64,000 bases of DNA from Corynebacterium sp. p3-SID1241 (lineage in GTDB: Bacteria > Actinomycetota > Actinomycetes > Mycobacteriales > Mycobacteriaceae): assembly GCA_025144025.1 (NCBI GenBank), contig JALXWS010000005.1, positions 89,567-153,566 of the forward strand. Direction: 5' to 3'. Under the pieces are notes generated by a model. It did not search any database. It was not told the DNA's origin and saw nothing but the letters and a program-made list of their open reading frames with translations. Shown one piece after another: positions 47,692-57,277 of the stretch. The position numbers were made by a program, and so were the translations under genes. Each line of letters starts with the position of its first letter. Positions within the stretch are counted from its first letter, which is position 1.

Positions 47692-47766
47692 GGTCCTATA
47701 GCTCAGTGGGAGAGCGTTCCGTTCACACCGGAAAGGTCACTGGTTCAATCCCAGTTAGGACCACCA
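47692..47766 (+). tRNA. tRNA-Val(CAC)
   Basis: GGTCCTA acceptor stem, TTCCG/CGGAA anticodon stem with loop TTCACAC (anticodon CAC, reads GUG), GGTTCAATCC T-arm, CCA encoded. It is the only tRNA here on the plus strand. Confidence 0.97.
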
Positions 47767-47769
47767 TTT

Positions 47770-47813
47770 CCCGCCCGTAGCTTCAATCTAAAGGACACTG
47801 GGCGGGTTTCTTT
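47770..47813 (+). terminator. Terminator of tRNA-Val(CAC)
   Basis: CCCGCCC (47770-47776) pairs with GGGCGGG (47800-47806), followed by TTTCTTT. Confidence 0.8.
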
Positions 47814-47836
47814 GTATATCTGTAAAGTGTCCCGAC

Positions 47837-48739
47837 GTGTTGTGGATTCTTTTAGGCATTATCGCCGGACTCGTTCTCCCCATACAGACCCTGGTTAATA
47901 CGCGCCTGCGCGCATCAACTGGCACCCCATTTTCTTCTTCGCTTATTTCCTTTGCCGTGGGCACGGTGACCTTGCTCATTATCGCAACGGCAGTCACCGG
48001 CGGTGACTTCGGAATTTCCCGGGCATTCGGCGAACCGCTGTGGATTTGGCTTGGCGGCTTACTTGGGGTCGTGGCTCTTACTGGAAACATCCTCCTGTTT
48101 CCTCACTTGGGCGCAGTCCAGACCGTCGTCCTTCCCATCGCAGGCCAGATCATGATGGGGCTCGTCATTGACCACTTAGGGCTTTTTGACTCCCCCGCTT
48201 CCCCACTAATCATCGTGCGCGCATCTGGGGCGGTGGTTGTGTTAGGTGGGGTAATCGCCATCGTCGCTGGGCCCGGCGCGCCTCCGAAGAGCGAAGACTC
48301 CGCTGTTTCTTTGTGGCTGTGGCGCCTAGCCGGATTCGTCTTTGGCTGCTTTACCGCAAGCCAGTCCGCCATCAATGGTCATCTGGGCCAAATCACCGGG
48401 TCACCCGTCAGCGCGGCCTTAGTGTCTTTTACGATTGGCGTTTCTGCACTCGTTATTCTCAATACTATCCTGCGCTGGCGCCCCCGTATCGAGCGTCCCG
48501 AGGGTAAGGCTAACCCATGGTGGATGTGGGTTGGCGGCGTCCTAGGCGCCTTGTTTGTCTTTGGCAACGCGGCCTTGGTTCCACAGATTGGTACCGGGCT
48601 TACTGTGGTGGCAACCCTTCTTGGTTCCATGGTGGGCTCCGTACTTATCGATCGTCTGCGGGGCGCCCCCGTAGCAATGCGCCAGGTAGCCGGCATTGCA
48701 GTGATTTTGATTGGCGTAATACTCATCCGCTTGATGTAG
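47837..48739 (+). CDS. DMT superfamily transporter (DUF606/YdcZ type)
   Basis: 300 aa, about ten TMs arranged as two homologous halves. Each half has the DUF606 pattern: VLPIQTLVNTRLRASTGTPF in the first and FGCFTASQSAINGHLGQITGSPV in the second, each followed by SALISF/SALVSF-type helices and a P-x-x-G-x-x-x-V stretch. Substrate unknown. GTG start has no Shine-Dalgarno, but TAAAGT (47823-47828) ends 8 nt upstream, indicating a leaderless mRNA. It follows the tRNA terminator. Confidence 0.88.
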   Translation: MLWILLGIIAGLVLPIQTLVNTRLRASTGTPFSSSLISFAVGTVTLLIIATAVTGGDFGISRAFGEPLWIWLGGLLGVVALTGNILLFPHLGAVQTVVLPIAGQIMMGLVIDHLGLFDSPASPLIIVRASGAVVVLGGVIAIVAGPGAPPKSEDSAVSLWLWRLAGFVFGCFTASQSAINGHLGQITGSPVSAALVSFTIGVSALVILNTILRWRPRIERPEGKANPWWMWVGGVLGALFVFGNAALVPQIGTGLTVVATLLGSMVGSVLIDRLRGAPVAMRQVAGIAVILIGVILIRLM

Positions 48740-48799
48740 GCCCACTGTCTGGGGTGTGCCCTGCGCTTTACCGTTCTGGTGGGCATCTGGCGCCTTGAC

Positions 48800-48805
48800 T
48801 AGGCT
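48800..48805 (+). promoter_or_regulatory. -10 box of the leaderless RibD-like gene
   Basis: TAGGCT ends 8 nt before ATG 48814. Confidence 0.4.
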
Positions 48806-48813
48806 GGGAAGGT

Positions 48814-49500
48814 ATGGATATCTCTTCGCTATTGGGCCCGGATTCCGGTGATGTATTCACCGTCCGCACAAATATGGTCAGCACGCTAACCGGCTCGGCA
48901 ACCATGAACCACGTTTCCAAAGACATGGGAAATGATACTGACGGGCAGCTCTTCGCAGCTTTACGTAACTGGGCAGACGTCGTGTTGGTGGGTGCGCAAA
49001 CGGTGCGTGCGGAGGACTATTCAGGAGTTGCTCCGGTCACGGATGGCTCACGTCCCGCTCCGATTGCGGTGCCTTCCCGCAGCCTTGATTTCGATATCAC
49101 CTCGGACTTCTTCACGGATTTCACTACCCCTCCCATCCTCTTGGTCCCCCATAGCAGCCGGGACGATCAAGAGCTCGCAAAGCGCATCGCGACCATCGAA
49201 TCCGCAGGCGCGGAAGTCTGCGATGCTGGCGAAGGAACCGTGCAGGACTACATATCCGTCTTGAAGGACCGCGGGTTTAAGCGCGTACTCTGCGAGGGCG
49301 GGCCAGGAATGATAGGGCAGCTGGTAGACATCGATGCCATCGACCAGATGTATTTGACCCTAGACCCACATCTATCTACCGGCGTGGAGACTCCCATGGC
49401 GACGTTTCAGGGCGAGCATTCCCATCGCCGCATGCAGTTAGAAAATGTCGCGGCCGATCACGATGGCACGGTGTTTCTGCGGTATTCCCGCGCCCGCTAG
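48814..49500 (+). CDS. RibD C-terminal/dihydrofolate-reductase-like pyrimidine reductase
   Basis: 228 aa NADPH-dependent reductase of the RibD_C/DHFR-like fold without a deaminase domain. Typical segments: FTVRTNMVSTLTGSATM, WADVVLVGAQTVRAEDYSG, and the substrate loop VLCEGGPGMIGQLV. These stand-alone proteins are often annotated as riboflavin-related, but no rib genes are adjacent. The position before aftC and msrB is conserved in corynebacteria. Probably leaderless. Confidence 0.88.
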   Translation: MDISSLLGPDSGDVFTVRTNMVSTLTGSATMNHVSKDMGNDTDGQLFAALRNWADVVLVGAQTVRAEDYSGVAPVTDGSRPAPIAVPSRSLDFDITSDFFTDFTTPPILLVPHSSRDDQELAKRIATIESAGAEVCDAGEGTVQDYISVLKDRGFKRVLCEGGPGMIGQLVDIDAIDQMYLTLDPHLSTGVETPMATFQGEHSHRRMQLENVAADHDGTVFLRYSRAR

Positions 49501-49504
49501 GCCG

Positions 49505-49510
49505 TAGACT
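49505..49510 (+). promoter_or_regulatory. -10 box of leaderless aftC
   Basis: TAGACT ends 8 nt before GTG 49519; no Shine-Dalgarno is present. Confidence 0.5.
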
Positions 49511-49518
49511 AAGGGGCC

Positions 49519-50670
49519 GTGAATTCCCGAATCAATGCCGCTGCCTGGCCCGTGGCCATCCTGCTTGTTGTGCATCGCGTGTTCATCATCGCGCGCAATG
49601 GCACGCCGACGGATGATTTCACCACCGTGTATAACGCTGTGGCACGCATGTCCACTGGCCATCCGGTCTATGAGCAGACTTATAACCACGTTGACCCGCT
49701 GTACCTGTATACCCCGGGGGCGACGCTGCTGCTCGCGCCGCTAGCACACATCGATTTTTCGCTGGCACGGGGACTATTCATCGTCGCCAACGCGGCTGCA
49801 ATCGTGGCAGCGCTAGCGGTGCTCACCCTTGCCGTGGGCCGCACACTTACTTCGGCAGTGTGGCCAGTATCCATCGCTTTGGCCTTTGTCACGGAATCGG
49901 TGACCAATACGCTCGCATTTACCAATATCAACGGCATTCTCTTGCTGTGCATGGCCGTGTTCTTGTGGGCCTTCGTGCGCGCCGAGCGCACCCCATGGAT
50001 GGGCTGGGTGGCAGGCGTGGCCACTGGACTGGCCATCGTCATTAAGCCCCAATTTGCGCCGTTGCTCTTCCTGCCCTTGGTCAAGCTACAATGGCGCAGT
50101 CTCGCGACCGGCATCAGCGTACCGGTAGTACTCAACCTACTAGCGTGGCCGCTCGTGCCGGACGCTAGCGGCTTTGTGGATAACCTCCTGCCCTACCTCT
50201 CGGAAACCCGTGACTATGCCAATTCTTCCTGGGCAGGCTTCCACGCCTACGTTGACTTTGGGGCGGGACTGTATTGGACCGTGTGGTTGATATTTGCCGC
50301 GCTTTCGGCCGCAGCGATTCTCGGGCTTTTACGCTGGCGCAACTCCGACCCGACCTTGTGGGCACTGACGACCAGCGGGGCGATCATGGTGGGTATCTTC
50401 TTCCTGTCTTCCCTCGGCCAGCAGTACTATTCCATGTGGCTTTTCCCGCTGATGTTTACTGTGGTACTCCCACGCTCAGTATTTCATTCCGCAGGAGCGT
50501 GGTTGGCGGCCTTTCTCTATTTGGCCCCCGTTTCCTGGGCGTCTACAGCGCACCCGGATGCTGGTCGGTGGATGAATTTTTTCACGGCCACGGCGGGATG
50601 GGCGCTGCTTATCGTCGCAATTTTCGCTACGGTCGCCGGCTGGTGGCGTGCCGCGCGCAGCACGGTTTAG
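49519..50670 (+). CDS. aftC: AftC-like GT87 arabinofuranosyltransferase
   Basis: 383 aa polytopic GT-C enzyme with about ten TMs. The N-terminal loop NGTPTDDFTTVYNAVARM contains the DD acid pair expected for the decaprenylphosphoryl-arabinose-using GT87 enzymes. YNHVDPLYLYTPGATLLLAPL is the next loop, and FFLSSLGQQYYSMWLFPLMF lies near the C-terminus. AftC adds alpha-1,3 branches to arabinan in the cell wall. Assignment rests on the GT87 pattern plus conserved context (RibD-like gene, aftC, msrB, hemQ order). The other GT87 gene in the window (34403) is a paralogue. Confidence 0.8.
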   Translation: MNSRINAAAWPVAILLVVHRVFIIARNGTPTDDFTTVYNAVARMSTGHPVYEQTYNHVDPLYLYTPGATLLLAPLAHIDFSLARGLFIVANAAAIVAALAVLTLAVGRTLTSAVWPVSIALAFVTESVTNTLAFTNINGILLLCMAVFLWAFVRAERTPWMGWVAGVATGLAIVIKPQFAPLLFLPLVKLQWRSLATGISVPVVLNLLAWPLVPDASGFVDNLLPYLSETRDYANSSWAGFHAYVDFGAGLYWTVWLIFAALSAAAILGLLRWRNSDPTLWALTTSGAIMVGIFFLSSLGQQYYSMWLFPLMFTVVLPRSVFHSAGAWLAAFLYLAPVSWASTAHPDAGRWMNFFTATAGWALLIVAIFATVAGWWRAARSTV

Positions 50671-50673
50671 ACT
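50668..50673 (+). promoter_or_regulatory. -10 box of leaderless msrB
   Basis: TAGACT overlaps the aftC stop (TAG) and ends 6 nt before the msrB ATG at 50680. Confidence 0.5.
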
Positions 50674-50679
50674 CGGCCC

Positions 50680-51102
50680 ATGACCGATTTCAAGCTCATT
50701 GCCGATACCGAATGGCGCCAGCGCTTAAGCCCCGAGGAATACTACGTCCTGCGCGAAGCCGGCACCGAGCCGCCCCACGTAGGCGAGTACACCAATACCA
50801 CTACCGAGGGGGTCTATTCTTGCCGCGCGTGTGGAACGGAGCTTTTCCGCTCTACGGAAAAGTTTGAGTCCCACTGCGGCTGGCCTTCCTTTTTCTCCCC
50901 ACTCGCAGGGGACAAAATCATTGAGCGTGAAGATAACTCGCTAGGTATGCGGCGTGTAGAGGTTTTGTGCGCCAACTGCGAATCCCACTTGGGGCACGTC
51001 TTTGAGGGCGAGGGCTACGATACCCCCACCGACTTGCGCTATTGCATCAACTCCATCTGCCTGGACTTGGAGGAAAAGCCGGTAGAAGGTGGCACCGCCT
51101 AA
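50680..51102 (+). CDS. msrB: Peptide-methionine (R)-S-oxide reductase
   Basis: 140 aa. Two zinc CxxC pairs (SCRACGTEL and LCANCESHLGH), the substrate region FESHCGWPSFFSPL and the catalytic cysteine in DLRYCINSICL. Reduces methionine-R-sulfoxide in proteins, a redox-repair role. No Shine-Dalgarno and a -10 box 6 nt upstream. A double hairpin follows, separating it from the convergent hemQ. Confidence 0.96.
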   Translation: MTDFKLIADTEWRQRLSPEEYYVLREAGTEPPHVGEYTNTTTEGVYSCRACGTELFRSTEKFESHCGWPSFFSPLAGDKIIEREDNSLGMRRVEVLCANCESHLGHVFEGEGYDTPTDLRYCINSICLDLEEKPVEGGTA

Positions 51103-51123
51103 GGTGGCGTGCACAAGAAAGCG

Positions 51124-51221
51124 CGCCCCGTCAGCAGCCTAACTTGCAGGCTAGTGACGGGGCGGGCGCGGCTAAGAGGGGACGTCGCCAAGCAGGGCTA
51201 CTGCTGGGCGACGCTTCTTTT
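51124..51221. terminator. Paired hairpins between msrB and hemQ
   Basis: First structure 51124-51164: CGCCCCGTCA/TGACGGGGCG with an inner AGCCT/AGGCT arm. Second 51183-51221: CGTCGCC-AGCAG pairs with CTGCT-GGCGACG, followed by TTCTTTT on the plus strand. The second overlaps the hemQ stop by 2 bp and serves as the msrB terminator. Confidence 0.75.
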
Positions 51222-51921
51222 AGGGCAGCACTGCGATAAGCTCTGCTACGTCCTTGACGCGGCGGCCGGTGTGGAAGGGAATCTCCTCCCGCACGTGGTG
51301 GCGGGCCTCGGTGTACCGCATCAGGTACATCAGGTCGACGATGCGGTGGAGCTCATCCGCCTCGAAGGCCAAAATCCACTCATAGTCACCCAGGGCAAAG
51401 GCTGGGACGGTATTTGCACGCACATCGGGGTAGTCACGCGCTTGCATGCCGTGTTCCATAAGGATGCGGCGGCGCTTTTCTTCGTCCATGGTGTACCAGT
51501 CATAAGAGCGCACGAAGGGGTATACCGAGATCCACTCCTTCGGCTCCTCACCCATGATGAAGGATGGCAGGTGGGACTTATTGAACTCTGCTGGACGGTG
51601 CAACGAATTGCCCACCCAGGTCACTTCGCTGACTTGTCCCAGGGTGGTCTCGCGGCGGAAGTCCCCAAAGACCTTCTGCAGGTCAGAGAATTCCTCAGCG
51701 TGCCACCAGATCATGAAGTCGGCGGAATCGCGCATAGCCGTGAGGTCATAAATGCCGCGCACCGTTACCTTCCCGGCCTTTTCCACGCTGGCAAAGAACT
51801 CCTGCGCTTGGGCGATGATCTCCGCTCGCTCGGTGCCGAGCGCGCCCGGAATCACCTTAAAAACCGCGTGCTGGGAATATTGCTGAACCGCGTTGAGTTC
51901 CTTGTAGTCAAGCTTCGCCAT
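51220..51921 (-). CDS. hemQ: Coproheme decarboxylase HemQ (ChdC)
   Basis: 233 aa from ATG 51921 ([15 protein letters not shown]), preceded by AAAGGAG at 6 nt. Converts coproheme III to heme b in the coproporphyrin-dependent pathway of Gram-positive bacteria. By position, His117 (KSHLPSF), Tyr134 (SVYPFV) and His157 (MEHGMQ) correspond to the distal His, catalytic Tyr and proximal His described for the actinobacterial enzyme (118/135/158 in C. diphtheriae). Longer in-frame N-terminus to 52278 is not part of the protein; it overlaps the DUF3000 gene. Confidence 0.95.
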   Translation of the reverse strand: MAKLDYKELNAVQQYSQHAVFKVIPGALGTERAEIIAQAQEFFASVEKAGKVTVRGIYDLTAMRDSADFMIWWHAEEFSDLQKVFGDFRRETTLGQVSEVTWVGNSLHRPAEFNKSHLPSFIMGEEPKEWISVYPFVRSYDWYTMDEEKRRRILMEHGMQARDYPDVRANTVPAFALGDYEWILAFEADELHRIVDLMYLMRYTEARHHVREEIPFHTGRRVKDVAELIAVLP

Positions 51922-52077
51922 TGCGTTCTCCTTTGCAGAAGCCTTTGGATTAACGAACATATCCATCATAAGTTGGATATGGAAACTTGTCACTTCCCCT
52001 CCCACACAAATGGCGACACACTTGCGGATCGGCGCGCCTCCCCCAGCTAGAACCCGCGAAACTATAGCTTGAACGTC

Positions 52078-52728
52078 GTGAGCAATTCCGAATCGACCAC
52101 CCCACGCAGCGCCGAGGCTACCGCCCCCACCCCTTTGCACGGGCAGGCGGAAAGCCACGAGCCAGCCACCCCCGCGGACTTCAGCCAAGCGGTGGAGTCC
52201 ATGCATGCGGCGGAACTGCGCCCTGAGATTACCTTGGGGTCCATTCGCCCACCGCAGCGCCTCGCTCCGTTTAGCCATGCGATAGGCCTAGAAGTGGGAA
52301 GCGAAGAAACGCCAGATCTAGTACCCACGGATACGGAAGGCGACGCATTTGGTCGCCTCATCCTGCTCCACGATCCGGGCGCTGAGGAAGCTTGGGAGGG
52401 CGCCATGCGCCTTGTGGCCTATATCCAGGCGGATATGGACGACGCAGTAGCCGGCGATCCCCTCTTGCCCGATGTGGCCTGGCAATGGCTCAACGAAGGC
52501 TTGGAACAGGAGGGAGCCGACCACACCAATTTGGGCGGCACCGTCACTTCCACCGCGTCCGTGCGTTTTGGCGAGATTGGCGGGCCTCCGCGCGCCTACC
52601 AGATCGAAATGCGCGCTTCGTGGACTGCCGAAGGCCTCGACCTCGCACCCCACGTGCAGGCTTTTGCCCAGGTATTAGCCAACGTTGCCGGACTACCCCC
52701 TGAGGGCGTCACCGAGCTCGGCCGCTAA
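52078..52728 (+). CDS. DUF3000 family protein
   Basis: 216 aa actinobacterial protein with no TM or signal. A variable polar N-terminus ([15 protein letters not shown]) precedes conserved blocks [25 protein letters not shown] and [19 protein letters not shown], then [25 protein letters not shown] and [18 protein letters not shown]. Role unknown; it precedes RNase D with one base between stop and start, so the two are translationally coupled. GTG 52078 is chosen because TATAGC ends about 10 nt upstream (leaderless); TTG 52069 is an alternative. Confidence 0.88.
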   Translation: MSNSESTTPRSAEATAPTPLHGQAESHEPATPADFSQAVESMHAAELRPEITLGSIRPPQRLAPFSHAIGLEVGSEETPDLVPTDTEGDAFGRLILLHDPGAEEAWEGAMRLVAYIQADMDDAVAGDPLLPDVAWQWLNEGLEQEGADHTNLGGTVTSTASVRFGEIGGPPRAYQIEMRASWTAEGLDLAPHVQAFAQVLANVAGLPPEGVTELGR

Positions 52729-52729
52729 T

Positions 52730-53974
52730 ATGCCAGAATTGCGCAGCCGGCCGCTCGAGGGCATCCCGCCGGTTCTTGCCACCCCGGAGGAATTCACCGC
52801 TGTCGCAGCCCGCCTAGCCGCGGGTACGGGCCCCTTTGCCATCGATACCGAGCGCGCCTCCGGCTATCGCTACGATGATCGCGCCTTCGTAGTGCAAATT
52901 CGTCGCCGCGGCGCGGGAACGATGCTTTTTGCCCCTGAAGGCCACCGCGAGGAGCTCACGACTGCCCTTGCCCCAGTGCTCAACGGCACGGAGTGGATAA
53001 TCCACGCCGCCCATTCGGATTTGCCTTGCCTGGGGTGGCTGGGGCTTTTTCCTGGATCAATCTTTGACACCGAGCTGGCAGCACGGCTCGCGGGATTTGA
53101 GCGGCCCAATCTGGGCACTATGGTCGCAGAGCTTTTTGACGTCGAATTGGAAAAGGGCTACGGCGACGCCGACTGGTCCACCCCAGAACTTAGCGAGGAG
53201 CTCAGGGCTTATGCGGCACTCGATGTAGAACTGCTACTGGAACTAGCGGAGACGCTGCGCGATATCTTGGCTGAACAAGACAAGATGGACTGGGCGCTAG
53301 AGGAGTTTGCCGCCATCGTTCGTGAGCATGCCTTTGACGCTGCCCCGCAATCACCTACGTGGCGCGATCTCAAGGGACTATCCACCCTGCGCAACGGCAG
53401 CCAGCTCAACGCCGCGCGGGCGCTATGGCACCAGCGCGATGCCATCGCCCAGCACACGGATACTGCACCAGGAAGGATTCTATCCAATAAGACCCTGGTG
53501 GAAATCGCTCGTTGCCTTCCTACTTCGCACAGCGAACTTGCCCGCATCAAGGGCTTTCCTCGCCGCCGCAAAGGGGCTGCCGCCCGCTGGATGGCCGTGC
53601 TTAACCAAGCGCGTGCCACTCCACCGCAGAAGCAACCGCGCGTGCAACGCGCCCCTAAACCGGTTCCTTCCAAAACCATCTGGGCCAATGACTACCCAGA
53701 ACTCTGGGAGGTTTTTCAAGAAACTCGCACCGAAATAGCAAAGCTTGCAAAACACCTTGGCATGGCCCCTGAGCTTCTCATACGTCCCGCTACGCTACGC
53801 GCTGCCGTATGGGCGAAAGTGGGCGTGCGCGCCGGCAAGCGGCACCGCGGGCCTAATTCCGTGGCTGGCACTATCCGCCAGCCAGATGACGTCGCCGCAT
53901 TCCTCCGCGCGGAAGGCGCGAGGGAATGGCAAATAGAAATGACCGCCCCGATTATCGTGGACGGCCTTTTCTAG
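52730..53974 (+). CDS. rnd: Ribonuclease D-like 3'-5' exonuclease with HRDC domain
   Basis: 414 aa. The DEDD exonuclease domain has FAIDTE (Asp39, Glu41), HAAHSDLPCLGWL and YAALDVELLLEL. The HRDC nucleic-acid-binding domain follows (WRDLKGLSTLRNGSQLNAARALWHQRD), then a C-terminal second HRDC-like region ending EWQIEMTAPIIVDGLF. Trims RNA 3' ends in relatives. ATG 52730 follows the DUF3000 stop by one base (TAATATG). Converges on dxs with a 24 bp gap. Confidence 0.95.
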   Translation: MPELRSRPLEGIPPVLATPEEFTAVAARLAAGTGPFAIDTERASGYRYDDRAFVVQIRRRGAGTMLFAPEGHREELTTALAPVLNGTEWIIHAAHSDLPCLGWLGLFPGSIFDTELAARLAGFERPNLGTMVAELFDVELEKGYGDADWSTPELSEELRAYAALDVELLLELAETLRDILAEQDKMDWALEEFAAIVREHAFDAAPQSPTWRDLKGLSTLRNGSQLNAARALWHQRDAIAQHTDTAPGRILSNKTLVEIARCLPTSHSELARIKGFPRRRKGAAARWMAVLNQARATPPQKQPRVQRAPKPVPSKTIWANDYPELWEVFQETRTEIAKLAKHLGMAPELLIRPATLRAAVWAKVGVRAGKRHRGPNSVAGTIRQPDDVAAFLRAEGAREWQIEMTAPIIVDGLF

Positions 53975-53998
53975 GAGTTTCCCTACCTCAATTAGTCT

Positions 53999-55915
53999 TT
54001 AATCCAGCGCGGTGGCGTCTGCGGTGAGGTTTTCTACCCATTCAACAATCGATGACGCAATGAGTTGCGGGGTGAGACCAAATTCCTCGAGAACCTCTCC
54101 CCGCGAGCCATGCTTGGGGAAATAGCCTGGTGCGCCTAACCGGCGCACGGGAGTATCCACCTCGGCCGCGCTTAGGGCTTCTGCGATCATGGATCCGATG
54201 CCCCCACGAATAAGGCCGTCCTCCGCCGTAACCACCAGATCATGATCGGCGGCGAGGGCCACCACGGAGCCGGCCACCGGTGCTACCCAGCGCGGATCGA
54301 TGACGGTGACATTAATGCCCTGCTCCCCTAGTAGCTTTGCCGCTTCGAGGCTGCGCGCAGACATGGCACCGATCGAGACAATAAGTACCTCTGGAGTATC
54401 CTCGCCCGCATCGGATTCTCCATAGTGCAAAATATCCACGCCATCGCCCAAAGTATCCACCGCTTCCATATCTGGCAGCAGGTTTCCCTTGGGGAACCGG
54501 ACAATGGAGGGGCCGGACTCAATTTCTAGTGACTCTCGGAAAAGCTCGCGCAGGCGCGCGCCATCGCGGGGCGCGGCGATATGCATGCCTGGCACGATGC
54601 TCATAAGGGCCATATCCCACACACCATTGTGGGACGCACCATCGGAACCGGTGACCCCGGACCGATCCAGCACTATGGTCACCGGCAGCTTGAGCAGCGC
54701 AATATCCATAATTACTTGGTCCACTGCACGATTCAAGAAGGTGGAGTATACCGCCACCACAGGGTGCATGCCGCCGAGCGCAAGGCCAGAAGCAGAGGTC
54801 ATTGCGTGCTGCTCCGCAATTCCAACATCAAAGAAACGATCTGGGAACCGTTCCTGGAATGGCGCGAGGCCGGTTGGCCCAGCCATGGCAGCGGTAATGG
54901 CCACGATATCCTCACGCTTTTCAGCAGCGGCCAAAAGCTCTTCCGAGAAGGCTGCGGTCCAGCCAGGCTGTTTGGTCCCCTTTGCCACTCCGGTGACTGG
55001 GTCAATGGCACCAGTGGAATGCATCTGATCCTTCGGCTCATTTACGGCCGGAGCAAAGCCATGGCCTTTTTCGGTGACCACGTGCACGATAATGGGACCT
55101 TCATAATCGCGCGCATACGTCAGCGCGTGCACCAAGGTATCAATATCGTGGCCATTGATTGGGCCGATATATTTCATGCCTAGTTCTGGGAATATCTCCG
55201 TGGGCAAGACTGTGGACTTAACGCCCTCCTTCATGGCATGCAAGGCATCAAAGGCCCGCTCGCCTACCCAGCCCATTTGCTTCAGGCGGCGCTTTCCTTG
55301 CTCCATGAGCTCGTCATAGCCGTGCTGAGAACGGATACGCCCAAGGTTTTCAGAAATGCCGCCGATAGTGGGCGAATAACTGCGGCCATTGTCGTTGACC
55401 ACGATGACAGCATTGCGGTCCTTGTCCTCGGAAATATTGTTCAGCGCCTCCCAGCACATGCCGCCAGTAAGGGCCCCATCACCGACAACCCCGATGACAT
55501 TGCGATGGCCATCCCCACGGATTTTGAAGGCCTTGGACAAGCCATCCACGGTGGACAGCGAAGCCGACGCATGGGAAGATTCAGTCCAATCATGCTCCGA
55601 TTCGGCGCGGTCTGTATAGCCCGAAAGGCCGTCCTTTTGGCGGAGGGCATCGAATTGGGCCGTGCGCCCAGTAAGCATCTTGTGCACGTAGGACTGGTGC
55701 GAAGTATCAAAAATAATGGGCTCGCGTGGGGAATCAAAAACGCGGTGTAACGCGATGGTTAGTTCCACTACACCCAAATTGGGCCCCAAATGTCCGCCGG
55801 TAACGGAAACCTTGTCTATGAGGCGCTGCCGGACCTCCGCCGCAAGCTTCTCAAGCTTGTCTGCAGACAATGCCTTGAGGTCCTGCGGCGAGTTAATGGT
55901 ATCCAAGATAGTCAT
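53999..55915 (-). CDS. dxs: 1-deoxy-D-xylulose-5-phosphate synthase
   Basis: 638 aa thiamine-diphosphate enzyme that starts the MEP isoprenoid pathway (pyruvate + glyceraldehyde 3-phosphate). Start ATG 55915 ([16 protein letters not shown]) matches relatives; the longer frame to 56044 adds an unrelated leader. Motifs: [39 protein letters not shown]-binding [16 protein letters not shown], and [18 protein letters not shown] in the pyrimidine domain. A transketolase C-terminal domain ends the protein. Confidence 0.97.
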   Translation of the reverse strand: MTILDTINSPQDLKALSADKLEKLAAEVRQRLIDKVSVTGGHLGPNLGVVELTIALHRVFDSPREPIIFDTSHQSYVHKMLTGRTAQFDALRQKDGLSGYTDRAESEHDWTESSHASASLSTVDGLSKAFKIRGDGHRNVIGVVGDGALTGGMCWEALNNISEDKDRNAVIVVNDNGRSYSPTIGGISENLGRIRSQHGYDELMEQGKRRLKQMGWVGERAFDALHAMKEGVKSTVLPTEIFPELGMKYIGPINGHDIDTLVHALTYARDYEGPIIVHVVTEKGHGFAPAVNEPKDQMHSTGAIDPVTGVAKGTKQPGWTAAFSEELLAAAEKREDIVAITAAMAGPTGLAPFQERFPDRFFDVGIAEQHAMTSASGLALGGMHPVVAVYSTFLNRAVDQVIMDIALLKLPVTIVLDRSGVTGSDGASHNGVWDMALMSIVPGMHIAAPRDGARLRELFRESLEIESGPSIVRFPKGNLLPDMEAVDTLGDGVDILHYGESDAGEDTPEVLIVSIGAMSARSLEAAKLLGEQGINVTVIDPRWVAPVAGSVVALAADHDLVVTAEDGLIRGGIGSMIAEALSAAEVDTPVRRLGAPGYFPKHGSRGEVLEEFGLTPQLIASSIVEWVENLTADATALD

Positions 55916-56053
55916 GGAGCGGCCTTCAACTCCTTCTGTGCTTAGTTCTTCTTTTCTACCGTACCCGCGGCGGGCGGTGAATATTATATCGGTCAATGTT
56001 CCGAGAACGGCGCGGCAACGTGCCGCACCCCGCCTCGGAGCCATAAAGGCTCA

Positions 56054-57277
56054 TTAGGCAGGAGTAATGAGAGCAATCGTTTCAAAGTGGTGCGTTCCGG
56101 GGAACGCGTTAATGAGTGCCATCTTTTCTATTCCGTATCCGTGCTGGTTCCAGTATCCCAAGTCGCGCGCGAAGGTGGCGGGGTCACATCCCACGTGAAC
56201 GACCGCCTGGGGTGCAGCGGCCGCCACGGAACGAATCACGTCCTCCCCGGCTCCGGTGCGCGGCGGATCAAGGACTACAGCGCCAGGCTTGGGAAGCTGT
56301 GCGGCGACGTGCTCGACCTTCGCGGACTTTACTTCCACATCGCAGTCCGCCAGGCCGGCCTGTTCCCCGGCCGTAGCCGCCGGTGAGTAATCCACGGAGA
56401 TAACCTTGCCCTGCACGGCGTGGGCCAATACTGGAACGAAGAGGCCGACGCCACCGTAGAGATCCCAGGCGGTGTGCTCTTGGTACTCGCGGTCCCCGAG
56501 CCACTCCGCTATCAGATCGGTATACGCGGCCGGTGCGTGACTGTGGGCCTGCCAGAAGGCGGTGGCAGGAAAGCTAAACGTCCGTCCGTCGACATGCTCG
56601 TGCACCTTGCCGCTGCCTTCTACCACCTCACGGATGGTTTCCACGCGGCGCCCGCGCGGGGCCTTGCGGGTTTCTACCACGTGGCGGTTGCCCTCGCCAT
56701 CGAAAACGGCGATAACCTCAGCACCTGGGGTAAACCGGCGCGCGCCCTCTCCAACGATCCCCTCTGCCAATCCCGGGGCCAGCTGCGTACACGCAGCGCC
56801 CGTAACAAGCTCATTGGACCGACGCTGACGGGTTCCGGCGCGCCCTTGCTTGTCGACGCCCCACCTCACCCGCGTGCGCCATCCCCGAACCGGCTCTAGG
56901 GTGTGCTGCTCAATTTTCAGTTCCTTGCCGGTGACACCGCCGCTGCGGCGCAGCTGCTCCGACAAGATCTCTGCCTTGATTCCGGTTTCGGCCGCGGGAT
57001 CCAGCTCGGCGAAATCACAGCAGCCTGCTCCTTGCGCGGCCGCAGGACATGACGATGGAACGCGAAACGCCCCAGGGCTTAGTACGCTTTCCAGCTCGGC
57101 CTTAATGAACGACTTTTTTACACGGCCGGCCGTAGCTTTTACGACGTCGCCAGGAAAAGCGTGAGGGACGAATACCACTCGCCCATCCGGCGCCTGGCCA
57201 ATTCCTTCCCCGCCGTGCGCCATGCGGTCAATGGTGACCTCAAGACTATCGCCACGGCTCATCGTTGATTCAGTCAT
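56054..57277 (-). CDS. TRAM-domain class I SAM-dependent RNA methyltransferase (TrmA/RlmD-like)
   Basis: 407 aa. The N-terminal TRAM domain is SLEVTIDRMAHGGEGIGQA. A cysteine cluster SSCPAAAQGAGCCDF lies in the iron-sulfur position but is arranged differently from the CxxxxxCxxC pattern of RlmD. The SAM domain has YGGVGLFVPVLAH, and catalytic motifs are LDPPRTGAGEDV and VHVGCDPATFARDL (nucleophile Cys). Methylates uridine C5 in tRNA or rRNA; which one cannot be told. ATG 57277 overlaps the DUF3159 stop by 8 bp (ATGACTGA). Confidence 0.88.
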   Translation of the reverse strand: MTESTMSRGDSLEVTIDRMAHGGEGIGQAPDGRVVFVPHAFPGDVVKATAGRVKKSFIKAELESVLSPGAFRVPSSCPAAAQGAGCCDFAELDPAAETGIKAEILSEQLRRSGGVTGKELKIEQHTLEPVRGWRTRVRWGVDKQGRAGTRQRRSNELVTGAACTQLAPGLAEGIVGEGARRFTPGAEVIAVFDGEGNRHVVETRKAPRGRRVETIREVVEGSGKVHEHVDGRTFSFPATAFWQAHSHAPAAYTDLIAEWLGDREYQEHTAWDLYGGVGLFVPVLAHAVQGKVISVDYSPAATAGEQAGLADCDVEVKSAKVEHVAAQLPKPGAVVLDPPRTGAGEDVIRSVAAAAPQAVVHVGCDPATFARDLGYWNQHGYGIEKMALINAFPGTHHFETIALITPA

